Shown here in pieces: positions 56,984 through 64,000 of a DNA stretch of 64,000 nucleotides. The position numbers were made by a program, and so were the translations under genes. Within the stretch, counting starts at the first letter, position 1; each line of letters begins with the position of its first letter. The stretch covers positions 1 through 64,000 of the forward strand of contig NZ_BOSE01000006.1 in assembly GCF_018403185.1 (NCBI RefSeq). The letters run 5' to 3'. This stretch comes from Paenibacillus montaniterrae. GTDB lineage: Bacteria; Bacillota; Bacilli; Paenibacillales; Paenibacillaceae. The notes below the pieces were generated by a model. The model searched no databases. It saw only the letters and a program-made list of their open reading frames with translations, and was not told where the DNA came from.

Positions 56984-58624
56984 TTATGGAAGCAGATCTA
57001 CCGCCGATTGCGGCACATAGGTTTTCGTGCCATTGAACACGACAACGCCGTCCAATTGATGCTCCTTACCGTTAAGAATCGCTATGTTTTTGTAAACTGG
57101 CAGTTCAAGCGTATCGCTGCCTTTTGTTACGACAACGATTGGATTGTTTACATCCTCAGCATTCCAGCCTACTTCAGCGCCTTTTTTCTCGAAGGCATCA
57201 CGCGCAAGTACGAACAAGCGATTCGTTGTTTCCTCAAGATTTACGCCAAGCTTGCGGGCCATGTAGCGCGCAACATCTGTGTTTTCAACGACGCCAGTCA
57301 GGTTGTCGCCGTCAGGAGACCAGGAGTAAAGCACAACATCCTCGCCAGTGTGACCACCAGTTGTCCAGCCAATGCTGGCACGCTTCGAAATCATCGGTCC
57401 AACTGTGTAGTTCATAGAACCAGCTGGTGTTGCAACAATCGCTTCAACCTCTTCATCCGTCAAATCAGTAATGCCGTAATAGTCAGCCATAACCGCGCGA
57501 ACATTGGAGCGGTCTTCGTTCAGCTTAGCAGCAATACCTTCGCCAGTCAGCTTCGCTTTTTTAAGCGGATCGATGAAGTGAGACAAAGGCAATTTATCAT
57601 AGTTGCGGGATGTGTCGATATTGCCGATTGTAATACCGCCGTTGCCATGATCCGTAACAGAAACTACTGCTGTATCCTGATTCTTTTTCGCATATTCCAA
57701 AGCAACTCCAACCGCTTCGTCGAATGCAGCTACGTCGCTAATAATGCCGATTGGATCATTCGCATGTGCAGCCCAGTCAATTTTAGAGCCTTCCACCATT
57801 AGGAAGAATCCTTCCTCATTGCGGGATAGTACTTCGATTGCCTTCGATGTCATTTCTGCAATGCTCGGCTGCTCAGACGGATTGCGGTCCATCTCATAAG
57901 CCATTGATGTCGGTGCAAACAAGCCCCATAGCTTGTCAGCAGTAGAAGCGCGCATTGCTGCCGGCGTCGTTACGTAGTCATAACCACGAGATTTAATTAC
58001 TTCAATCAAATCTTCTTTATCCGCACGCACATCAGGCTGCAAGTATTTATAGCCTGAGCCAAGCACAACGTCCAGGCCTGCATATACCTGCTGCTCGCTA
58101 ATCGCGTCATAGTTGCCGCGGTCAGGGTAATGCGCTGTGAAGTCAGCTGGTGTTGCATGCATAAATTCAGATGTAGCAATGATGCCTGTTGATTTGCCGG
58201 AAAGTCTTGCTGCCTCCAATACGGAAGCAATCGGCTTGCGTTGATCCTCTTTTTTCAGTGGTTCGAGACCAGGCATTGTATTTTCATCTGGTAATACACC
58301 TACGTATCCAGTATGGCTCTTGTAGCCAGTTGCTAGCGCCGTGCCGCCAGGCGCGGAATCAGCGATTGGGGCATCGGCTGAATATGTGCGCACCAAACCA
58401 GAAGCCATTTCGTCCATCGCAAGCGGCTCGCCTCCTTGGTACCAGCGAGTAAGTGTCGTAGCACCAACGCTCATGCCATCAGGAATTAGAATAATAACGT
58501 TTTTAACCTGAGGCTTAGTCGCTTCTTCCTCTGCAGCCGCAGTCGGGATAGCCAGTCCTGCAGTAAGTACAAGCGCTGACATTAATAATGCAGCTTTTTT
58601 TCCGAATTTTAAATTGCGCAGCAT
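56984..58624 (-). CDS. Secreted alkaline phosphatase
   Basis: 546 aa. Signal peptide MLRNLKFGKKAALLMSALVL continues to AIPTAAA. Metal and catalytic motifs: IPDGMSVGATTLTRW, nucleophile Ser in ADSAPGGTALATGYKSHTG, SEFMHATPADFTAHY, DWAAHANDP, VTDHGNGG and TGGHTGEDVV. The C-terminal about 60 residues (ELPVYKNIAILNGKEHQLDG, VVFNGTKTYVPQSAV) look like a copper-amine-oxidase N-terminal-type stalk domain. It releases phosphate from extracellular esters; phosphate control is likely but no Pho box was identified. Confidence 0.94.
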   Translation of the reverse strand: MLRNLKFGKKAALLMSALVLTAGLAIPTAAAEEEATKPQVKNVIILIPDGMSVGATTLTRWYQGGEPLAMDEMASGLVRTYSADAPIADSAPGGTALATGYKSHTGYVGVLPDENTMPGLEPLKKEDQRKPIASVLEAARLSGKSTGIIATSEFMHATPADFTAHYPDRGNYDAISEQQVYAGLDVVLGSGYKYLQPDVRADKEDLIEVIKSRGYDYVTTPAAMRASTADKLWGLFAPTSMAYEMDRNPSEQPSIAEMTSKAIEVLSRNEEGFFLMVEGSKIDWAAHANDPIGIISDVAAFDEAVGVALEYAKKNQDTAVVSVTDHGNGGITIGNIDTSRNYDKLPLSHFIDPLKKAKLTGEGIAAKLNEDRSNVRAVMADYYGITDLTDEEVEAIVATPAGSMNYTVGPMISKRASIGWTTGGHTGEDVVLYSWSPDGDNLTGVVENTDVARYMARKLGVNLEETTNRLFVLARDAFEKKGAEVGWNAEDVNNPIVVVTKGSDTLELPVYKNIAILNGKEHQLDGVVVFNGTKTYVPQSAVDLLP

Positions 58625-58782
58625 CTTTTTAACCTACCTCCATTGTATTGTTATCAATGAAAGTGTAGTGCCCAAATGTTATCGTAGTGTATGCCGATCA
58701 TGTAGATTATGTAAAGATGCCTGTCCGAATTTTCAACCAGCCATGCAATTCGCCCTTATCACATTATCCCCTAATCGCCGTC

Positions 58783-59190
58783 TTACAACACTTTCGTCAG
58801 CAAAATTTCCAAAGGCTCATTTTCAAGCAGCAGCCCGCCTGCATCCTTGTAGCCGAGTTTTCTATAGAAATGCTGTGCTTGCTCATTGGACAGTGTTGAG
58901 GTCATGACAAGCTTAAAGCCTTGCTGCTTCATTTGCACTTCCCAAAAGGCGACCACCTCCGCGCCAAAGCCTTTACCGCGATATGGCTCGTCAAGCCAGA
59001 GCATATTCATGAACGGGATATTGTCCCAGAAGTAGCCGTATCTCAACCAGCCTATATTGTCACCAGCTTTATTGCGCATAATATAAATTTCCTGCGCATC
59101 AATTTTTCGCTGAATCAGCTCTTTGCGGAGATGATGGTCACGCTTTTCAATAAAATGATAGTCCGTGCTTGTTGCTGCAACGATGTACAT
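58783..59190 (-). CDS. GNAT family N-acetyltransferase
   Basis: 135 aa from ATG 59190 (GGAGGAGAA upstream). Motif A FMNMLWLDEPYRGKGFGAEV (Y-R-G-K-G-F-G, residues about 68-87) and TSTLSNEQAQHFYRKLGYKD mark the fold. Chromosomal codon use and no attC nearby distinguish it from the cassette GNATs. Substrate unknown. Confidence 0.9.
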   Translation of the reverse strand: MYIVAATSTDYHFIEKRDHHLRKELIQRKIDAQEIYIMRNKAGDNIGWLRYGYFWDNIPFMNMLWLDEPYRGKGFGAEVVAFWEVQMKQQGFKLVMTSTLSNEQAQHFYRKLGYKDAGGLLLENEPLEILLTKVL

Positions 59191-59211
59191 GGCATTCTCC
59201 TCCATTTTCGT

Positions 59212-59583
59212 TTAATTGATAAGACTAAGCTGCTTCGGATGAACGGAATACTCAGCGTAACCTCGACGCCATATTGTGACGGAGACGATCGCTTGCTCTT
59301 CCCCGTTCACGAAAAAATAGCCGGAGCCTTCTTGCCCTTTATAGCTCCATCCTGCTTGCTCCATCAGCCCGATAAGCCGATCGACCGAGCCCTCCATCCT
59401 GGTAAGATAGTTGCCGTCTTCGTCCATCGCTACAATATCCTTGTCCCCTGTTTGAAGTGCATAAACCGTTTTTACATTATCCACACCAATATAAAGCACA
59501 TATAATGCTGATAGCATGACGAGACATGAGAACGCACCAACAAGCAGCCACATCGTTAGCCGCAGCCAAAATTTCTTCTTCAT
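59212..59583 (-). CDS. Membrane-anchored hypothetical protein
   Basis: 123 aa from ATG 59583 with GGAGG upstream. One N-terminal membrane helix (LTMWLLVGAFSCLVMLSALY) and an extracytoplasmic domain of about 85 residues (DNVKTVYALQTGDKDIVAMD, EQAGWSYKGQEGSGYFFVNG). No family recognised. Co-directional with the GNAT gene, 21 nt away. Confidence 0.78.
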   Translation of the reverse strand: MKKKFWLRLTMWLLVGAFSCLVMLSALYVLYIGVDNVKTVYALQTGDKDIVAMDEDGNYLTRMEGSVDRLIGLMEQAGWSYKGQEGSGYFFVNGEEQAIVSVTIWRRGYAEYSVHPKQLSLIN

Positions 59584-59701
59584 ATAAAGCCTCCGTGTAA
59601 TTGTATCCTTCGTTATGTTTATCACAGTTCATCCTACAGATCTTTGACGAGACAAGTCATGTCATATGTTGCAGTTATGCCTTCATCTTCAATTTCAGAC
59701 T

Positions 59702-59737
59702 AAAAAACCGCCTGCCCTCCAGTGAGAGTGCAAGCGG
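59702..59737 (-). terminator. Terminator of the beta-propeller gene
   Basis: Stem CCGCTTGC / GCAGGCGG with a TTTTTT tail on the minus strand, 35 nt after the stop. Confidence 0.8.
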
Positions 59738-59771
59738 CCTGATGAATCTAATCTACTTGAGTGTTTTTTTA

Positions 59772-61916
59772 TTAATCAATCTCACGTTCGTAGCTTAGAT
59801 CGAATGAAGTGCTGGAAATCGCGACACCACGCCCGTCGGTACCAACATAGATTTGTCCAGTCCGATCGATGAAGATCGCGCCAGAGTTGGAGCCAGACAG
59901 ACCATCGGCCCAATTTGACTCAAGGTGTACCGAGGAGTCAGGTCTAAAGAAAGCAACTTTGCTTGCATCTACAATATACAACATCCCGTCAGCAGTCATC
60001 TCCATTCGTGGTCTGCACGGAAGAGATACCGAGCCTGTCGGCAGATCCCACCCGCCAAACCAGGTCCAGCTCTTTCCAAAGTCTGAAGATCTCAACAAAG
60101 CGTAAGAGCTTTGCGCATCCACTCCAGTTGCACAAATATAGATAATTGGTTTGCCCTCATTCCATCTTGAGTCTTCCAAAACGTCAGTAATCTCCGCAAA
60201 TTCAGCTTCCACCTTGCCAATATTAAACTTTTGAATTGCGGTCCAAGTGGAGCCGCCGTCTGTTGAAATGGATAGTGCCCCGATCTTCCCATTTGGACCT
60301 AGATCGTAGCCAGCACCGTAAATGCGCTTGCCGGTATCCCGGTCGCCTTTAACAGACCAGAAGTAATCTCCCGCCAGTCCATCCTTCTTCGTAAGCACCT
60401 TCCAGGTCAGCGCGGTCATAGTCGGTTGAACAGATAGCCCTTGACCGAGATGGCCCGCGATGATTGCTCCATTACGCGGTATGCAAACGCACTGGACCGT
60501 GTTGCTTGCCAAACCGTTGCTCGTCGTATAATGTACATCGATCACCTCAGGTCCCGTGCTGGAATCAATGATGCGCACGATACCATCGTCGCTTGTAGCA
60601 ACCGCCACGTTCGTGTAGCCAAATGAATAATAGTAGTCCAAGCCATTGATCACCTTTTCGGACAAAATTACTCCGGTCCTCGTTCTGACAATCTGACTCC
60701 AGGTCTTCCCTCCGTCTATCGTCACAGAAAGCCCCTTGTTTCCGCCAGCATAAACCGCTGTCGTACTCGCAGCGCTCGTATCGTCGACACCAGTGATGCA
60801 GGTAATTGTGTTCGTGCTCAGGCCAGCAGACGTATCGGCATAGCTCCAAAGCGCCGGATACTGTTCAACATCGGCCAGACTGGCGATTGCTACGCCGGAG
60901 TTGAACGTCGGTACATACCACTTTCCGTTCACTGCCGAATCAACGTACATTTTGTTGGCGAACAAATTCCCCCGCATCTCTTGAGAGTTAAACAACTTGA
61001 CAGTACCCGTCTTCTTATTCCATACACGCACTGCGTCATCGCTCTCCAAATAAAGATTGTCTCCGTAAGCGGTCATCGAATTATGAGGCGATTCAAGATT
61101 GAACAGCAAGTAATCCCAAGTTTGCAACTGATCACTGGATCTCAGTAGGTAGGAGTAATTGCTAGTATAATCTCCGTTTTGTATATCGTACGAACAAAGC
61201 ATATACACATGGTTCAATTCATCAACATAGACATCCGCCACTACTGGAGCAGAACTGGTTGGTGGATAGAAATCATCGTGATTATGATTAATTGTAAATG
61301 ATGTCAGGTTCGTCCAGCTTTCTCCGTCGTCTCGCGATAGCGACAGCATATTGTTTGCGCAGACATAGATTGTATTATTGAAAATTCTCATATTGTTAAA
61401 ATATTCGATGCCTGTGCCCTGCCACTCTGCTGGAAGGCGGAATGTCCATTTCCCTTGCAGTGATCCTGGCTCTACATGATACTTGGAGATTCCATGCACG
61501 TCACCATGTAGAAGACGTACCGCACCTAGTGGATCCTGAGTCGAATAGCTGTAATTGACCGCGATTGCATTGATGCGATTGCTAGCAATGCCGTTATTTT
61601 GCTGTGTAATCATAAACGTCTGCGTGCCGTTGCGGAGGCGTACGAACAGGCCACCTTCTGACGACTGCCCTTTGCTACAAGATGCGTACATAGCGCCACT
61701 CTGTTCATTCACGCAAATGTCAAAGTAACCGTAGACACCTCCCTGCGCGTCCGAATAAGAGAGAATTGTGTTCCACCGGCCCGCACCGTTGGGCAGCATC
61801 GATACGCCGCCCTGGAACACAGCGAAAATATTGCCGTCGCGATCACCTACTATACTGGTCGGGTTATTGCTGTACAACCCATCTGCGGTAGTGCTGTAAT
61901 GCCAAATATTACTCAT
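59772..61916 (-). CDS. Beta-propeller (BNR/sortilin-like) protein
   Basis: 714 aa from ATG 61916 (MSNIWHYSTTADGLYSNNPT), chosen because AAGGGGG lies upstream; the longer frame would run through a non-coding leader. Repeated blades such as LSRDDGESWTNLTSF, VTIDGGKTWSQIV and ISTDGGSTWTAIQ carry the S-x-D-x-G-x-x-W BNR motif. Glycosidase and two-component 'reg_prop' proteins share this fold. No signal peptide, transmembrane helix or catalytic motif is evident, so the role is unclear. Confidence 0.82.
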   Translation of the reverse strand: MSNIWHYSTTADGLYSNNPTSIVGDRDGNIFAVFQGGVSMLPNGAGRWNTILSYSDAQGGVYGYFDICVNEQSGAMYASCSKGQSSEGGLFVRLRNGTQTFMITQQNNGIASNRINAIAVNYSYSTQDPLGAVRLLHGDVHGISKYHVEPGSLQGKWTFRLPAEWQGTGIEYFNNMRIFNNTIYVCANNMLSLSRDDGESWTNLTSFTINHNHDDFYPPTSSAPVVADVYVDELNHVYMLCSYDIQNGDYTSNYSYLLRSSDQLQTWDYLLFNLESPHNSMTAYGDNLYLESDDAVRVWNKKTGTVKLFNSQEMRGNLFANKMYVDSAVNGKWYVPTFNSGVAIASLADVEQYPALWSYADTSAGLSTNTITCITGVDDTSAASTTAVYAGGNKGLSVTIDGGKTWSQIVRTRTGVILSEKVINGLDYYYSFGYTNVAVATSDDGIVRIIDSSTGPEVIDVHYTTSNGLASNTVQCVCIPRNGAIIAGHLGQGLSVQPTMTALTWKVLTKKDGLAGDYFWSVKGDRDTGKRIYGAGYDLGPNGKIGALSISTDGGSTWTAIQKFNIGKVEAEFAEITDVLEDSRWNEGKPIIYICATGVDAQSSYALLRSSDFGKSWTWFGGWDLPTGSVSLPCRPRMEMTADGMLYIVDASKVAFFRPDSSVHLESNWADGLSGSNSGAIFIDRTGQIYVGTDGRGVAISSTSFDLSYEREID

Positions 61917-62080
61917 GGACTGTTCCCCCTTGATTGATGCTTTATTGCCGAAACAATGGGACAAGCCTAGTCCGTGTTTCGACGCCGACATAAAGCCGGT
62001 CACCATTATCTTATGTGGGAGTGCAGGTATGGTTTCTGGTGATATGCGGATTTGTCGATTGATCGGGATAAGAACACAGC

Positions 62081-62115
62081 ACAAAAAAGCCTCCAGCAGT
62101 GCAGCAGCTGGAGGC
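62081..62115 (-). terminator. Terminator of the LytTR regulator operon
   Basis: Stem GCCTCCAGC / GCTGGAGGC with loop TGCTGCACT and a TTTTTTGT tail on the minus strand. Confidence 0.9.
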
Positions 62116-62120
62116 AAGAA

Positions 62121-62855
62121 CTATTTCATCGCAACACCCTTAAGTCCTTTAATATATCGGTTGGAAACAAAGCATTTTTGTCCGTTAATCATAATAATTT
62201 CTCGCTTCGCAGTATCGATTTCTGCAATATTGTCCTTATTGACGACATAGGAGTTGTGGCAGCGATAAAAGCGAGAATCCATGCTGAGAACATCCTTCAG
62301 CTTATAATAAAATTCTACCTGACGATTGACAGTATGAAGAATCAGCTTATGCGGCTGCAGCGCTGTCTCGAAAAATAAAATATCATTATAATCTACGCTA
62401 ATCATTTTTTCGCCTGACTTTACCTGGAACAGCTTGCGATTCGAATAGCTGTTTCTCACATGGCGATTGTACGCTGTTTCAATACATTCAACGACACGCT
62501 TTTTAATATCGGTATATTGATCCTTGGAAATATAGTCCATTGCCTCAACCTTGTACGTGAAGGTAAGATAAGTCAGCTCTGAGTGGGTAGTAACAAAGAC
62601 GATTGAGCCTTGAGGATCATACTCGCGAATTTCCGCAGCAATAACGATCCCATTTTTTTCTTCCTTCAAATCAACGTCAAGAAAGTAGAGTCCGACAACA
62701 TTATTCGCCTTTACATAGTCGAGAATTTCTTTAGAGTGTGCAGTGGAAAGAGTAATTTTCATGTCCAAATTTTCGATCATAATGTAATCTGAGATGTATT
62801 TGGTCAATTGACGGCGCTGCTCATCATTATCTTCACAAATAAATACCTCTAGCAT
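62121..62855 (-). CDS. LytTR-family response regulator (AgrA-like)
   Basis: 244 aa. Receiver domain: VFICEDNDEQRRQL, phosphoacceptor in LYFLDVDLKEE (residue about 59), VFVTTHSEL. The C-terminal LytTR DNA-binding domain (about 140-240) has NDILFFETALQPHKLILHT and FYRCHNSYVVNKDNI. AgrA/ComE-type regulators control peptide-signalling or competence-like genes. The sensor kinase next to it is its cognate partner; no signal-peptide gene is seen in this window. Confidence 0.92.
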   Translation of the reverse strand: MLEVFICEDNDEQRRQLTKYISDYIMIENLDMKITLSTAHSKEILDYVKANNVVGLYFLDVDLKEEKNGIVIAAEIREYDPQGSIVFVTTHSELTYLTFTYKVEAMDYISKDQYTDIKKRVVECIETAYNRHVRNSYSNRKLFQVKSGEKMISVDYNDILFFETALQPHKLILHTVNRQVEFYYKLKDVLSMDSRFYRCHNSYVVNKDNIAEIDTAKREIIMINGQKCFVSNRYIKGLKGVAMK

Positions 62856-62934
62856 GAAACCTTCCTCCTAAAACAATCATGACCTCTGCCTGGATGTGCT
62901 CCCAAGCAACTAAAACGAACATCGGGGGATCATC

Positions 62935-64000
62935 CTACTCTGCAATATCCAATACTTGAGTAAACTTCCCGTCTAAAATTTGTGTGTCTAACGTTACATT
63001 GTTGCAGCTCGCAACAATTTCACGCAGATTGTTAAGTCCAAGACCTCGATTTACACCTTTGGTCGAAAAGCCTTTTTCATATATTTTGTGCAGCTCTGGT
63101 GTTGTTGGACGACTGCTATTGGAGACGACAATAAGCGTGGAGCCTCCCCTTTTCACTAAAGCAACATGGACGAAAGGCCGTTCACAATGAATCGCTTCCT
63201 CAATTGCATTGTCCAATATAATCCCTACGCAGCGGCACAGGTTTACAGGCTCCATATTAATATGTTCAACAGGCTCAACGACTTCTACATTGGCATCAAT
63301 TTTGAGCTCTTGTGCTTTTATAATTTTAGAAGAGATAATGCCTTTCAGTTCTTGCATTTTCAAATTATGCAGCGAACCAAGCTTGTACGAATTAGACTTC
63401 ATGCTCATACTGATCGGCATAATGTTGTTGTTAAAATATTGCTCGAGCTTATCAATATCCCTGGAGCGAATATACTCGGACATCGACAGCAGGATATTAA
63501 TGTAATCATGTCGAAATTTCTGCATGTTCGTGTACATCTGCTCAAGATTTTCTGTATATTCTGTTAGACGCTCGTACTGGGCCTGTTGGTTGCGCATATT
63601 TGTTTCTTTTACAATCATTCTTGTCAGCAGAATACATACACCGATCAAAATTGCGAAATAAAAGATAAATAACACACTATTAGCACGTATATTTTCATCT
63701 GAAAAGCCAGATTGTTTACCTATTAAAATATTTATGTAGAAAATAATTAACGTGACGACACTTAAGATAGCAAAAACAGTACCATAGCTTCGCATAAAGC
63801 TGTCCTGCTTTAAGAAATTAGCCAATAAATACGACACTACAAAGCTTAGCAGTAACGTAACAATACATATTACAAGATTAATACCTGCTATATATGAAAT
63901 AGATTGCAAATATTCAGCTGATGGTTTTCTGATCACCAAAAAAATTGTCCTTACAATATAGTCACTAATAACTAAATTTATTAAAGCAACCACTGGAACA
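62935..64000 (-). CDS. Sensor histidine kinase, GHKL/AgrC-like (N-terminus outside window)
   Basis: The visible part (at least 352 residues) has membrane helices (ISYIAGINLVICIVTLLLSF, VFAILSVVTLIIFYINIL, FYFAILIGVCILLTRM). A cytoplasmic coiled segment follows, with an H-box-like FRHDYINILLSMSEYIRS, N-box GIILDNAIEEAIHC, and G-box NRGLGLNNLREIV. The frame stays open to the window edge, so the true start lies beyond 64000. With the LytTR regulator it forms an AgrC/AgrA-type pair. Confidence 0.88.
   Translation of the reverse strand, partial: VPVVALINLVISDYIVRTIFLVIRKPSAEYLQSISYIAGINLVICIVTLLLSFVVSYLLANFLKQDSFMRSYGTVFAILSVVTLIIFYINILIGKQSGFSDENIRANSVLFIFYFAILIGVCILLTRMIVKETNMRNQQAQYERLTEYTENLEQMYTNMQKFRHDYINILLSMSEYIRSRDIDKLEQYFNNNIMPISMSMKSNSYKLGSLHNLKMQELKGIISSKIIKAQELKIDANVEVVEPVEHINMEPVNLCRCVGIILDNAIEEAIHCERPFVHVALVKRGGSTLIVVSNSSRPTTPELHKIYEKGFSTKGVNRGLGLNNLREIVASCNNVTLDTQILDGKFTQVLDIAE

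Noticed and set aside
59917..62117. Longer N-terminus for the beta-propeller protein
   Set aside because: The added residues come from an untranslated leader; the internal ATG at 61916 has a proper ribosome site and begins the first blade.

Overview
The window looks like a chromosomal segment of a Paenibacillus-type Firmicute. The right part carries a gamma-type spore SASP, TelA/XpaC-like genes, an ECF transporter with PHP and RpiR partners, and LytTR/AgrC-type regulators, all with strong AGGAGG ribosome sites and moderate GC. The left 37.5 kb is AT-rich and built quite differently. This assignment is inference from gene content only.

Positions 1 to about 37,550 form a long array of small gene cassettes that reads as an integron-like system. 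About forty genes, nearly all on the minus strand, are single or paired short ORFs separated by about 38 complete copies (plus six truncated ones) of a 50-200 bp imperfect palindrome. In plus-strand orientation each repeat opens with a core like NNNYAAC followed by GTTCTTGCATTAACG. It closes with CGTTAATGC, a short spacer and a core GTTRNNNGA. The variable bases of the two cores bounding the same cassette are complementary: 20 of about 37 cassettes match exactly and 9 more have one mismatch. In integrons this is expected if each cassette has circulated as a circle with its own attC. Arms inside the repeats covary. Cassette products are typical integron cargo: GNAT acetyltransferases, NUDIX hydrolases, DinB-fold proteins, antibiotic-type phosphotransferases, HAD and histidine phosphatases, orotate phosphoribosyltransferase, small DUF proteins, and several plausible defence genes (a reverse transcriptase, HEPN-like proteins, a PD-(D/E)XK-like nuclease).

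At the right end of the array a 427-aa tyrosine recombinase (37,757-39,040) is transcribed toward the cassettes. The first cassette begins with a simple GTTATAGG core 208 bp beyond its stop codon, without an attC palindrome, which is what an attI site should look like. The recombinase has all catalytic residues but apparently lacks the IntI-specific extra domain, and it has an unusual N-terminal extension. The layout therefore suggests an integron-like platform in a Firmicute driven by a Xer-like, non-canonical integrase in the same orientation as its cassettes. Cassettes nearest the recombinase have perfect cores. The far end holds truncated repeats, pseudogenes, an IS200/IS605 end, and a MerR/membrane-protein pair on the opposite strand.

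From 39 kb rightwards the gene order is ordinary chromosome. It holds an unknown gene; a PHP phosphoesterase; a divergent ECF-type transporter operon with a second PHP gene and an RpiR regulator; an ABC-2 transporter with a two-component system; a XpaC-like/VWA/TelA operon; Nif3; a spore protein; alkaline phosphatase; a GNAT gene; a beta-propeller protein; and a LytTR response regulator with a sensor kinase that runs off the window.
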